Source of the DNA: an uncultured Hungatella sp.
GTDB lineage: Bacteria > Bacillota > Clostridia > Lachnospirales > Lachnospiraceae
Assembly: GCA_949879025.1 (NCBI GenBank)
Contig: CATLBO010000008.1
Span: 1 to 53,391, forward strand
DNA length: 53,391 bases
Reading direction: 5' to 3'
The translations under genes were made by a program, and so were the position numbers. The notes under the pieces were generated by a model. It did no database searches and had not been told where the DNA came from. It saw nothing but the letters and a program-made list of their open reading frames with translations. Every line of letters begins with the position of its first letter. The stretch's first letter is position 1. Below are positions 41,784-49,969 of this stretch, in pieces.

Positions 41784-44384
41784 CTATTGGTTGTCAGCTG
41801 TAATCGCTTTGGCCGCTGTACGTCCGGAAACAATGATTTCCGTGATCGCATTACCGCCCAGCCTGTTGCCGCCATGGATACCGCCTGTAACCTCGCCGGC
41901 TGCATACAAGCCTTCGATTGCCTTGCCGCTTTCATCCAATACATGGCGCTCCGTATCTACTACCACGCCGCCCATGGTGTGGTGGGTGGAAGGAGCCATC
42001 AGACGGATAGTAAGTGCCGTACCTTCCAATTTGTAAGAATCAACATTGTAGCTTCCATCTGCATTCTTCTCAACATCTCCGATAGTTCTGGAAGCAATGG
42101 CTTTTCCTACTTCCTCAAATTCGCCCTGGCCCATAACTGCCTTGTCATACTTCTCAATGGTTTCCAGAACCGTCTTAGCATCCGCTGCCACTCCGATCTC
42201 TTTAAACAGGGCATTCAATTCTTCTTCATTTGCGTTCCTTCTGTAATACCTGCCTTCAAAATCGCCTTCCTTGGCAAGCTGAATTGGGCCTGGAATCATC
42301 TCGGACGCATTATAGATCTCCATAAATACGCCTTTCGTTCCATTTACCTCAATGCCGTTCTTAAACTCTCCAAGGGAAAGTACATCCCTCTCAGAACCCT
42401 CGTCTACAAATCTCTTGCCGGTAGTGGGGTTAATATATACAGCATAGTTACCGCCGCCAAATGCCAGGTTTCCGTTGTCAACCCAGCTAATAGGCATCAT
42501 CTGGGTCCAGCCTTCGCCTGTAACAGCCGCTCCCGCTTCCTGAGCCATCTCAATGCCGCTGCCTGTCAGAGAACTGCGGTTTGTAGTCTTAGTAGCCGTG
42601 GTTAAATATTCAGGGGACCAGTAGTTATTGGTATCAACAACTTTCTGAATGTTGGCTGCATAACCGCCAGTTGCCAGAATCACGCCTTTGGCTGCCTTAG
42701 CAGTAACCTTCGTGCCGTCATACATGGTAGCTTTTACGCCTGTTACCCGGCCATCCTCAATAATCAGTTCTTCTGCAGTAGTTCTGGTCATGATCTGATT
42801 CTTCTCGTCTTTCTGCAGGAATTCCGTCATAGGAGCCATGAAATATGTTCCCCAGCGGCCGCCATACTCTTCAGTCTTGCCGTCTCCGTCAGCATCAACG
42901 TTTGCACCAATAAACTCATTCTCTCTGTACCAAAGCGCACCGATCAGCGTAGGCTGCGTGTCTTCCACGAAAGTGGAACCCATAGCCTCAAGCCAAGGCT
43001 TAATATCCTGGCCGTCTTCAATAAATTGTTTTACAAGATCAACATTGCCATAAATCCACTCTGTACCGTCGGCGCTCTGACGAAGCCCTCCATAGTATGT
43101 CTGGAAAATGTGCAGATTTAATGTAGAGAACAGTGTCAGTTCGGTTTCTGAAACGCCAGAATCCAGTTTGGGCTGCGCCCAGTCAAGATATGCCTTGATC
43201 TCTTTCTTCAAAGCCTGCAGCGTAGGCAGATAGTCTGCATGTACGCCATGTTTGGAAAGCTCAGCTGCATCACCTGCCACATACTCATGGTCTTTGTAAT
43301 AATCTGCGTCAAACTCTTCCTCAGACCAGTTATAAATCATTTTCAGCTCATTGATACAGCCATTTACAGATTTTACTTTATTATATGTATTGCCGTCGAA
43401 ACCGACACCGGTGGCGGCATCAGGATCTTTCTCATCCCATACCAGATAAGGCATAACGCTCTGATACTGTCCGCCGGATACCAGAGTGTTGCCTCCGATC
43501 TCAGCATTTTTCTCAATTACAAGTACTGTATTGCCGTCCTGAGCAGCCTGTGCAGCAGCGCTAATGCCTGCTCCGCCTGCTCCTACGATTACTACATCCC
43601 AGGTATCCTCAATGGGTTCCTGCGCTTTCACCTCAATGGTGTTGGCAGCAAACTGTGAAGAATTGGTAACGTCGGCTTCTTCCGCTGCAGCATTCACGGC
43701 AGCTTTCAGCGCACGGCTGGAGAATGTAGCTCCAGACACGCCGTCAACTCCTGTACCGTTTGCTTCAATCATCTCAGGAATCAGAATGTCAAAAGCGATA
43801 TCGCCTACATGCTCGGTTTCTTTGCTGGAAATGACCTCAATAGCTGTAACTGCCTTATCATCAAATGTTACACTGACTTCCACAGGTCCGTTGTATCCAT
43901 CAGCGCTGCCTGTATACGTTCCGGCAGTAAATGCCAGTTCGCCGTCTGACGGCGCTTCCTCGCCTTTTGCCTGACTGATGGCACTTGCAGCAGCTTTCTT
44001 AACTGCATCTGAGGTAATGGTGGCGCCGGCTACCGCATCAATCTCCCCGGACTGGGCGTCCAGAATCGCCTGTTTTAAGGTGTCAAAAGCAGCTCCTCCC
44101 ACAGTAGGCGTTTCATCCGCCCCTTCAATGGCCACATCGGTAATCTCGCTGTCATTGACTGTAACGGTTACCGTAACCGGACCGCCAAATCCCTGTTCAG
44201 AAGCAGAGTATGAACCTGCGGTATACAGTGATTCCGCAGCCTGGGTCTGGGCTTCAGTTGTCTCCGGCGCCTTTGATGATTCTGGTGCAGCAGTTGTTGT
44301 CGAAGCAGAAGATCCCCCGGAGCAGGCTGTCATCGAAACTGCAGTTACAACGCTAACTGTGGTTAATAAAACTTTGCGTCTCAT
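41784..44384 (-). CDS. Extracellular multi-flavin fumarate-reductase-like lipoprotein
   Basis: An 866-residue surface lipoprotein with lipobox MTAC (Cys21). Two FMN-binding domains follow (about 53-137 and 150-236). Each ends in a GAT motif (AVAGATITSDAV; GVSGATFSSRAL) of the kind flavinylated on Thr by ApbE. Then comes an FAD_binding_2/succinate-dehydrogenase-like flavoprotein (about 262-860; VVIVGAGGAGISAA, MGGVVVDTERHVLDESG, GEVTGGIHGGNRLGGNA). This architecture is typical of flavin-linked extracellular respiratory reductases that use fumarate, urocanate or related acceptors. The acceptor is not determined. The start follows AGGGAGG. Confidence 0.9.
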   Translation of the reverse strand: MRRKVLLTTVSVVTAVSMTACSGGSSASTTTAAPESSKAPETTEAQTQAAESLYTAGSYSASEQGFGGPVTVTVTVNDSEITDVAIEGADETPTVGGAAFDTLKQAILDAQSGEIDAVAGATITSDAVKKAAASAISQAKGEEAPSDGELAFTAGTYTGSADGYNGPVEVSVTFDDKAVTAIEVISSKETEHVGDIAFDILIPEMIEANGTGVDGVSGATFSSRALKAAVNAAAEEADVTNSSQFAANTIEVKAQEPIEDTWDVVIVGAGGAGISAAAQAAQDGNTVLVIEKNAEIGGNTLVSGGQYQSVMPYLVWDEKDPDAATGVGFDGNTYNKVKSVNGCINELKMIYNWSEEEFDADYYKDHEYVAGDAAELSKHGVHADYLPTLQALKKEIKAYLDWAQPKLDSGVSETELTLFSTLNLHIFQTYYGGLRQSADGTEWIYGNVDLVKQFIEDGQDIKPWLEAMGSTFVEDTQPTLIGALWYRENEFIGANVDADGDGKTEEYGGRWGTYFMAPMTEFLQKDEKNQIMTRTTAEELIIEDGRVTGVKATMYDGTKVTAKAAKGVILATGGYAANIQKVVDTNNYWSPEYLTTATKTTNRSSLTGSGIEMAQEAGAAVTGEGWTQMMPISWVDNGNLAFGGGNYAVYINPTTGKRFVDEGSERDVLSLGEFKNGIEVNGTKGVFMEIYNASEMIPGPIQLAKEGDFEGRYYRRNANEEELNALFKEIGVAADAKTVLETIEKYDKAVMGQGEFEEVGKAIASRTIGDVEKNADGSYNVDSYKLEGTALTIRLMAPSTHHTMGGVVVDTERHVLDESGKAIEGLYAAGEVTGGIHGGNRLGGNAITEIIVSGRTAAKAITADNQ

Positions 44385-44594
44385 TTTGCCTCCCTCTTCC
44401 TGCCAGAATGGCTTCTGCAGCCTCTGGCTTTTCATTTAGAATATTTGTTTAATAAACCATATATATTAAACCACATATTAGGCAAAATTTCAATAATATT
44501 TTGGGGGACAGATGTCTTGGCGGAGACGATCTGTACAGCCTGACTACTGCACCAATGGCTGCCTTTCTACACTAAAAAGACAGTGGACTCCCGC

Positions 44595-45221
44595 TTAATT
44601 CTTCATCTTACAATATGCCACTGCCGCTAACGTACTCACCAGCGTTGCTGCAATTGCCGGTGCAATTATCCCCGCCGGATTCACACTCCCATACTGCTGC
44701 CTGTAAGCAATCATATTCACAGGTATCAACTGCAGAGAAGATATATTCAATATTAAAAACGTACACATTTCACTGCTTGCAACACGTTCCCCATTTCTTC
44801 CTGCTGCCTTATTATCGCTTAAATACCCCGGATTTCCCCGCTCCTCCTCCAATCTCGCAAGTTCTTCCATGGCCCGAAGCCCTGCCGGCGTAGCCGCCCA
44901 CCCCAGTCCCAGAACATTGGCAATTATATTGGTTGCAATGGCGTCTTCTGCCGGATGCCCTTTTGGCAGGTTGGGGAACAGAAACTTAAGAACCGGCTTC
45001 ATCCTTTTAGTGATTTGCTCAATCAGCCCTGCCCGCTGTCCAATCTCCAAAATCCCCGTCCACAGCGCCATTACCCCAAGCATAGTAATGCATAGGCTTA
45101 CAGCTTCCTTGGCAGAGTCAAGCACGCCTTGAGTAACCTGACTCATGGTTCCGTGGAGTGCACCCCATAAAATTCCTACAAGTACCATAAACGCCCAAAG
45201 ATAATTTAACATTTTCCACAC
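44595..45221 (-). CDS. spmA: Spore maturation protein A
   Basis: A 208-residue membrane protein of the nucleoside-recognition/Gate family. It begins MWKMLNYLWAFMVLVGILWG, with the Gate core ITMLGVMALWTGILEIGQRAG and NIIANVLGLGWAATPAGLRA, then SLQLIPVNMIAYRQQYG. In Bacillus SpmA works with SpmB in spore core dehydration. SpmB normally follows in the same operon; here the next minus-strand gene is the flavin reductase, so spmB is elsewhere or lost. The gene supports a spore-forming host. Confidence 0.9.
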   Translation of the reverse strand: MWKMLNYLWAFMVLVGILWGALHGTMSQVTQGVLDSAKEAVSLCITMLGVMALWTGILEIGQRAGLIEQITKRMKPVLKFLFPNLPKGHPAEDAIATNIIANVLGLGWAATPAGLRAMEELARLEEERGNPGYLSDNKAAGRNGERVASSEMCTFLILNISSLQLIPVNMIAYRQQYGSVNPAGIIAPAIAATLVSTLAAVAYCKMKN

Positions 45222-45307
45222 CAGACAAAAGCCAATCTTTTCCCCATCTTATGCAGAATAACCACCGCTTATACCAAAGATATTAAAAAGCAGAGCCCTG
45301 TACCGTC

Positions 45308-46060
45308 TTAATGACGGCCGCCGTCATGTCTGTGCCGCCTCTGTCTTTGGCCGCCTGGCTTTCTGTCTTCCCCATAGACTGCCTCCCGCCCTGCCTCTAT
45401 TAATAAGGCATCTATTAAATCCTGTATTTCTCTCATGGTCATACTCTGTATTTCATCTGCAGTTATGCCAGGGCAAAGCGTCTGCAGTTCTAAGAATGCC
45501 CTGTACTTTCCGCAGGACATGCCATGTTCATGGGCTTCTGCCACATCGCTGGAATCAGCAGAATAACAATAAGTGTTTCTATGGCCTGCTGCGCAGGATT
45601 GCATATCGGAAAGTATCCTTACTGATTGACCACCTTGAGATTCAATGACCGTGATCGTTGCCACCTCTCCTTTGGACAACAGATCTCTGACTCTCTCGCT
45701 TTCTAATATCTGGCTGACTGCCTCCTCATAACTCAAATGCCTGATATTAAGCATCTCTGCCAGCTCTCTCCCATCATCATTATAAGTGTCCACTGCAATC
45801 ACCCGGTCTAACCGGTTAATGCCTAATTCAATGGATGGATTCACATCAATGCTGATTTTTGCCGTGGGGGTAAAATAGAACCAGCGGCTGCTAATAAACA
45901 GAAACAGGAAACAGGCCGCAGCAGACATTATCTGCTGATAACCGGACAGCCGCCTTCTGGCGTATCCTTTCGTTTTCTGCGCAAGAAATGTCCTGGTCTT
46001 ATCTTTTAATTCTTCCTCTGCCCGTATCTGGTCAAATGCTTCCTTTAACCTGTCATTCAT
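45308..46060 (-). CDS. RsgI-like anti-sigma factor
   Basis: A 250-residue single-pass protein. A cytosolic ~45-residue N terminus (probable sigma-binding part) precedes a membrane helix (about 44-62, IMSAAACFLFLFISS). The outside part has the RsgI hallmark KISIDVNPSIELGINRLDRV and NDDGRELAEML. The C-terminal tail includes AEAHEHGMSCGKYRAFLELQ and ends in a His/Arg/Gly-rich stretch. Its start overlaps the sigma gene by 8 nt, the usual arrangement for a sigma/anti-sigma pair. The outside domain may sense an extracellular signal. Confidence 0.85.
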   Translation of the reverse strand: MNDRLKEAFDQIRAEEELKDKTRTFLAQKTKGYARRRLSGYQQIMSAAACFLFLFISSRWFYFTPTAKISIDVNPSIELGINRLDRVIAVDTYNDDGRELAEMLNIRHLSYEEAVSQILESERVRDLLSKGEVATITVIESQGGQSVRILSDMQSCAAGHRNTYCYSADSSDVAEAHEHGMSCGKYRAFLELQTLCPGITADEIQSMTMREIQDLIDALLIEAGREAVYGEDRKPGGQRQRRHRHDGGRH

Positions 46061-46535
46061 ATCTTTCTTCTCCCAGCTTCTCCCTGAGCATCTGTTTCGA
46101 GCGTGTCAGGAGCGTGTAAACCGTGTTGACATTTTTGCCCAGAATCCGGCCAATCTGCGGAGCAGTATACCCTTCATAGTAATGGAGATATACTGCTTCC
46201 CGGTATTTATACGGAAGCGCCAGCACAGCTTCCAGAACTTCCCGGTTGTCCGGCGGCAAAGGTGCCGGCTGATCCATAACCTCATCCAGCGATACCACAT
46301 GGCTGCGGAAAAAACTTTTCAGCAAGTCCCTGCAGGCATTTATCGTTACTCGGATAAACCAGGCTTTTTCATGTTCTTCACTTTCAAAGGAAACAGAACT
46401 AAGGACATATTTCAAAAAAACAGTTTGAAATATGTCCTCGGTATCAGCATGATTTTTTAAATGTATCATGCAAAGCCGCCGAACAGTATCGGAATACTGC
46501 TCAATGGCTCTGTTTACCTCCTGTTCGCTTCGCAT
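46053..46535 (-). CDS. ECF-type RNA polymerase sigma factor
   Basis: A 160-residue sigma factor with region 2 (HADTEDIFQTVFLKYVLSSV, EEHEKAWFIRVTINACRDLL) and region 4 (LALPYKYREAVYLHYYEGYT, APQIGRILGKNVNTVYTLLT). It directs RNA polymerase to a dedicated promoter set. Its anti-sigma factor overlaps it downstream; a Ca-binding secreted protein gene lies 18 nt upstream on the same transcript. A possible autoregulated ECF-type promoter lies at 46938-46966. Length is normal for the group. Confidence 0.92.
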   Translation of the reverse strand: MRSEQEVNRAIEQYSDTVRRLCMIHLKNHADTEDIFQTVFLKYVLSSVSFESEEHEKAWFIRVTINACRDLLKSFFRSHVVSLDEVMDQPAPLPPDNREVLEAVLALPYKYREAVYLHYYEGYTAPQIGRILGKNVNTVYTLLTRSKQMLREKLGEERYE

Positions 46536-46553
46536 GGTTAAGCTCCGTTCCTG

Positions 46554-46889
46554 TTAACGTCCGTGTCTGTTGCGTCCCCCATGACAGCCATATCCCTGGC
46601 CTCTGCCTGGGCATGTATTGTTGGCATAGTTATCGCAAATACCATCATTGTCGACATCCGTATAATACACGCCATGACAGGTTCCGTCACTGCCTATGCC
46701 GCAGTTATCGCAGATTCCGTCACCGTCCTGATCCACAAAGACGCAGGACGAACAGGCATAATCGCAGACTCCATCGTTATTAGCATCATAATAATGGCAG
46801 CCTGATCCATGGCCTGCTGCAAATGCTTGAATTGTTCCAAAACTAAATATCAATACTGTGGACAAAATACCTGCTAACTGTTTTTTCAT
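46554..46889 (-). CDS. Small secreted Ca-binding-type Cys-rich protein
   Basis: A 111-residue exported protein. The signal peptide ends near AFAAG (about residue 25). The mature part has three or four copies of an Asp-rich calcium-loop-like unit (DANNDGVCDYAC, DQDGDGICDNCG, DVDNDGICDN), reminiscent of dockerin or thrombospondin-type loops. Cysteines flank each unit, and a Gly/His/Arg-rich tail follows (GYGCHGGRNRHGR). The start is the ATG at 46889, 9 nt after AAGGAG; an earlier in-frame ATG overlaps that site. It is the first gene of the sigma/anti-sigma operon and may be its output or signal. Confidence 0.82.
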   Translation of the reverse strand: MKKQLAGILSTVLIFSFGTIQAFAAGHGSGCHYYDANNDGVCDYACSSCVFVDQDGDGICDNCGIGSDGTCHGVYYTDVDNDGICDNYANNTCPGRGQGYGCHGGRNRHGR

Positions 46890-46937
46890 GTTCGTCATCT
46901 CCTTAAATAATTGGCAGCCTTTTCCGGCTTCAATTTA

Positions 46938-46966
46938 AATACGATTGAGAAAGACGAATCCATTCA
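46938..46966 (-). promoter_or_regulatory. Possible ECF-type promoter
   Basis: Minus strand: TGAATG (46961-46966), 17 bp, CGTATT (46938-46943), ~49 bp upstream of the secreted-protein start. It resembles the -35 TGAAC / -10 CGTM pattern used by many ECF sigma factors, which would give autoregulation. Confidence 0.35.
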
Positions 46967-46972
46967 AAAATT

Positions 46973-47743
46973 TTAAATATGGAATAACTTTTGAGCAGAG
47001 GCATCATCGAGGAACAGCCTCCAGTCCGGATGCGTTTTTAAAATAGTTGCAGGAATCACAGGTGAGACCGGCTGAGTAACCGTATTATAAACAGCCTCTG
47101 CCTTTACACCGTGGGGAACAGCAGAAACAATGTGCCGACAGGCCATAATCTGTTTTACGCACATGGTAACAGCTTGCTTCGGAACCTGATCCAAGTCGGC
47201 AAACCATCCCTCCCCCACCTGCTGCCTTTTGCAGCGCTCATCTAAAGTTACAATCTTGTATGCTTCTTTTGTATTGAAATCCGCCGGCGGGTCATTAAAT
47301 GCAATGTGGCCGTTTTCCCCGATTCCTATAACTCCCACATCCACAGGAGCTTTAAGCAGCTCCTTTGACACGGATTCAATATTAGCTTGTATGTCTCCTT
47401 CACCATCCACGAAATGGGCGGCCTTCAAGGATACTTTGCTTACAAAACGCTCTTTTAAATACTTACGGAAGCTGGCTCCATGGCTTATGGGAAGCCCTAC
47501 ATACTCATCCAGATGGAACATCTCAACCTGTTCCCAGGCAACATCCATTTTTACCAGAGCATCCAGAGTTTCAAACTGGGATGCGCCTGTAGAAAGGATC
47601 ATACGGGCATACCCCTGCTGTGAAATTGCCTGTGTCAGAAGCTGTGCTATGGCAGCAGCGGCATGTCCTCCCAGTTCCTGGGGAGTGGGCGATACGTTAA
47701 TTGTTATATTTATATGTGGCGGCGTCCCCGCAGCCGGGCGCAT
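46973..47743 (-). CDS. Glucosamine-6-phosphate deaminase-like protein
   Basis: A ~245-256-residue sugar-phosphate isomerase of the NagB family. Conserved parts are RMILSTGASQFETLDALVKM, WEQVEMFHLDEYVGLP, the catalytic region GVIGIGENGHIAFNDPPADF, and QAVTMCVKQIMACRHIVSAV. It would convert glucosamine-6-P (or galactosamine-6-P) to a ketose phosphate and ammonia. The only ATG in frame (47743) lies inside a repeat copy, giving a foreign N terminus (MRPAAGTPPH) without a good ribosome site. The native start seems to have been replaced, so expression is uncertain. Confidence 0.8.
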   Translation of the reverse strand: MRPAAGTPPHINITINVSPTPQELGGHAAAAIAQLLTQAISQQGYARMILSTGASQFETLDALVKMDVAWEQVEMFHLDEYVGLPISHGASFRKYLKERFVSKVSLKAAHFVDGEGDIQANIESVSKELLKAPVDVGVIGIGENGHIAFNDPPADFNTKEAYKIVTLDERCKRQQVGEGWFADLDQVPKQAVTMCVKQIMACRHIVSAVPHGVKAEAVYNTVTQPVSPVIPATILKTHPDWRLFLDDASAQKLFHI

Positions 47744-47752
47744 GCAGGTTTA
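47711..47752 (+). repeat. Dispersed repeat, partial copy C1 (right end only)
   Basis: It contains the right hairpin (GCGG-CGTC-CCCGC) and the terminal GCATGCAGGTTTA, and runs directly into the head of the next full copy, so the two are in tandem. Confidence 0.75.
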
Positions 47753-47860
47753 CTTTAAAAGTCTCGCCATCGATTAGGCGGCATGAATTTAGGGATGCCA
47801 AATGCACCCGCCAGACTTTCATGTGTGGTGGTGCGTCCGCTTCCAGGCGCAGCAGGTTTA
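47752..47860 (+). repeat. Dispersed ~108-bp repeat, copy C2
   Basis: A full-length copy starting ACTTTAAAAGTC, with GATTAGGCGGCATG, TAGGGATGCCAAATG, CCGCCAGACTTTCATGTG, the hairpin GTGG-TGCGT-CCGC, and the end CAGCAGGTTTA. The start codon of dctP follows 2 nt later. Confidence 0.85.
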
Positions 47861-47862
47861 CT

Positions 47863-48912
47863 ATGGCAGTTTTACTATCTTGCACGGCAATCATTTCATT
47901 GGCTGCATGCAGCGGAAATTCCCAGCCTGCTAAAGGCTCAAAAGAAACCCAGGCAGCAGCCGAAAAATTGGAAGAATCTAAAGCTCCTGCTTCAGAAGCT
48001 TCTTCTGAAAATATGGGCGAAACCGTAAAATTTAAGCTGGCTGACAATCAGGCTGACGGACCCCCCAATGTAGAAGGAGATAATCAATTTATTAAATTGG
48101 TAAAAGAATATACCAACGGAACTGTTGAAATTGAACTGTTTAATAATGGTGTTCTGGGCGATGAGGCTTCTGTTATAGATATGCTGCAGGCGGATACGCT
48201 GGATATTGCCAGAGTCAGCACAAACTCCATTTCTCCTACTTGTCCTGCCTTTAATGTATTCGGAATGCCCTATGTGTTTGCAAGTGATGAACAGAAATAT
48301 GCGGCTTTAGACGGAGAATTCGGCCAAAAGCTGACACAGAAGCTGTTGGATGACACCGGACTTGTGAACCTGACTTACTTTGTATCAGGAGCCCGCTCGT
48401 TTTATACCAGCAAAAAGCCAATTAACAGCGTGGCAGATATGTCAGGCATGAAGCTGAGAGCACAGGATGATCCAGTTACCATTGCTATGATTGAGGCTTT
48501 AGGCGGAGCTGCTACTCCTATGAATTATTCAGAAGTCTATTCCGCCTTGGAAACCGGCGTAATCGACGGAGCCGAAAATGATTTTACTTCTTACTACAGC
48601 TCAGGCCATTATGAGGTTGCTCCATATTACAGTCTGAATATGCACACTGCCCCCTCTTCTCTGCTTGTTATGAGCGCCGGCTCCTGGAATAAACTAAGCG
48701 ACGCCCAGAAAGATACTGTCATGAAAGCTGCAAAGGATACCGTACAGTTCCAGAGAGACTCTGTAGATGCATTTGTTAAAAAGTCCCGTGAGGCAGTGGA
48801 GGAAGCCGGATGTACAATCATCGAAGTGGATGTGTCTGAATTCCAGCAGACCTGCAGCCCTGTCTATGACAAATATCCGGAACTTAAAGAGTATCTGGAT
48901 TTGATTAAATAA
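47863..48912 (+). CDS. dctP: TRAP transporter solute-binding protein DctP
   Basis: A 349-residue lipoprotein that captures a carboxylate-type substrate for a TRAP transporter. The shortened signal peptide starts MAVLLSCTAIISLAACSG, missing the usual basic N-terminal residues. The mature part has KFKLADNQADGPPNVEGDNQ, VSTNSISPTCPAFNVFGMPY, the substrate Arg segment MSGMKLRAQDDPVTIAMIEA, and MNYSEVYSALETGVIDGAEN. The repeat unit ends 2 nt before the start codon, so the native 5' end is replaced and the ribosome site is poor. The two membrane partners downstream are broken. Confidence 0.88.
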   Translation: MAVLLSCTAIISLAACSGNSQPAKGSKETQAAAEKLEESKAPASEASSENMGETVKFKLADNQADGPPNVEGDNQFIKLVKEYTNGTVEIELFNNGVLGDEASVIDMLQADTLDIARVSTNSISPTCPAFNVFGMPYVFASDEQKYAALDGEFGQKLTQKLLDDTGLVNLTYFVSGARSFYTSKKPINSVADMSGMKLRAQDDPVTIAMIEALGGAATPMNYSEVYSALETGVIDGAENDFTSYYSSGHYEVAPYYSLNMHTAPSSLLVMSAGSWNKLSDAQKDTVMKAAKDTVQFQRDSVDAFVKKSREAVEEAGCTIIEVDVSEFQQTCSPVYDKYPELKEYLDLIK

Positions 48913-49021
48913 AAACCGCTCGTGATGAGAGCCTGTAAATTGCCGCTTTGTCTATCTGCTGTTTTTACAGGCCCTCATTTGATATCATTAATACCTTTTT
49001 TAGATTTTGGAGGTGACTTAA

Positions 49022-49546
49022 GTGAAACTCATTAAAAAGCTGGACAGTCTTTGCAAAAATATAACAAAAGCAGAGCGGATTGCGGCGGCAGTGCTGCTTT
49101 TGATTATGTTTATTATTCGCTTCATGGCGGTTATTCTGAGATATGTATTTAACTCTCCCTGGACCTGGTCAGATGAAGTGATCCTTATTATGCTGGTAGC
49201 TTTTGGATACCTTTGTATTTCCATAGATGTCTACAATGATGAGCATGTGGCCCTTACAGGAGTTTATAATATGCTTCCTGCTACGGCTAAAAAAGTTCTG
49301 GTTGCATTGCGCCACATTTCTATCTGCGTTTTCTTTGTCTTGATGACATATTATTGAGGCATAATATTTAAGATCAAATACCCCAAAAAGTTAGCTGCCA
49401 CAGGTTTTTCCCAGGGAATCGTATTTTTTATCCAAATGGCTATGGCCGCTTTAATGTGCCTGTTTTGTATTGTTAATCTGATTAAAGTATTTACCCCGCA
49501 AGAACCGCAGCCTGCTGCAGAGGAAAAGGAGGTCAGCAAGTCATGA
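49022..49546 (+). pseudogene. dctQ: TRAP small permease DctQ with in-frame stop
   Basis: A DctQ-family four-helix protein (about 174 codons). It starts with GTG after GGAGGTGACTTAA and reads KLDSLCKNITKAERIAAAVL, FNSPWTWSDEVILIMLVAFG. After LMTYY the frame meets TGA (49355-49357) and then continues in the same frame with a normal fourth helix (VFFIQMAMAALMCLFCIV) to a second stop at 49544. A single TGG-to-TGA change would explain it. The true end overlaps the dctM start as ATGA. Without the fourth helix the protein is probably non-functional. Confidence 0.85.
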
Positions 49547-49893
49547 CAACAGCTGGAATTGGAATCGGAATATTGTTTGGGACTCTGTTTCTTCTTATAT
49601 TATTAAGAGTTCCTATTGCATTTTCTCTTGGGATTTCAGCAGTGGCGGCAGCACTGTATCTGGAAATTCCTCTTTTGAATATTTACATGAAAACTGTTAC
49701 CAGTATGCAGAATTTCGTAATTGTTGCTTGTCCTTTTTTTATCATTATGGCCCAGTTTATGGCGTTTGGAGGCATTACCAAAAAGCTTATGCGATTCTGT
49801 AATCTGATAGTAGGACGGGTTCCCGGAGGTACCGCACTTGTAAATATCCTGGTATCCATGCTGTTTACAGTGATAAGGAAGTATGGAAACTAA
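49543..49893 (+). pseudogene. dctM: TRAP large permease DctM, truncated by element insertion
   Basis: The first ~109 codons of DctM are intact (GILFGTLFLLILLRVPIAFS, MQNFVIVACPFFIIMAQFMA, IVGRVPGGTALVNILVSM), covering the first helices. The expected continuation of the family (FGGISGSAVAD-like) is replaced after MLF by TVIRKYGN and a stop. The full protein is normally ~430 residues. The break at about 49872 coincides with a switch to mobile-element sequence; the remainder of the gene is presumably beyond the far end of that element. Confidence 0.88.
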
Positions 49894-49922
49894 CTTATCA
49901 TTAACGCTGACAAACAGGGTGC

Positions 49923-49966
49923 AAAAAAGGCAGAGAGTAGGATATTGTCTTGCTCTTTGCCTTTTT
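49923..49966. terminator. Terminator after the holin-like toxin
   Basis: AAAAAGGCAGAGAG pairs with CTCTTTGCCTTTTT (one wobble) around a 15-nt loop. It is placed 4 nt after the stop of the minus-strand toxin gene and could also stop plus-strand transcription from the dctPQM remnant. Confidence 0.8.
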
Positions 49967-49969
49967 CAT

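Noticed and set aside
14091-47860. Group II intron or retron as the source of the ~108-bp repeats
   Set aside because: There is no reverse transcriptase frame, no recognisable domain V hairpin, and the unit is too short.
47697-48047. 116-codon minus-strand frame opposite dctP
   Set aside because: It consists of repeat sequence and the antisense of the dctP 5' end; no ribosome site or family pattern.
49022-49546. Selenocysteine or programmed readthrough at the dctQ TGA
   Set aside because: DctQ is not a redox protein, no Sec insertion stem is evident, and the adjacent dctM is also broken, so simple decay is more likely.
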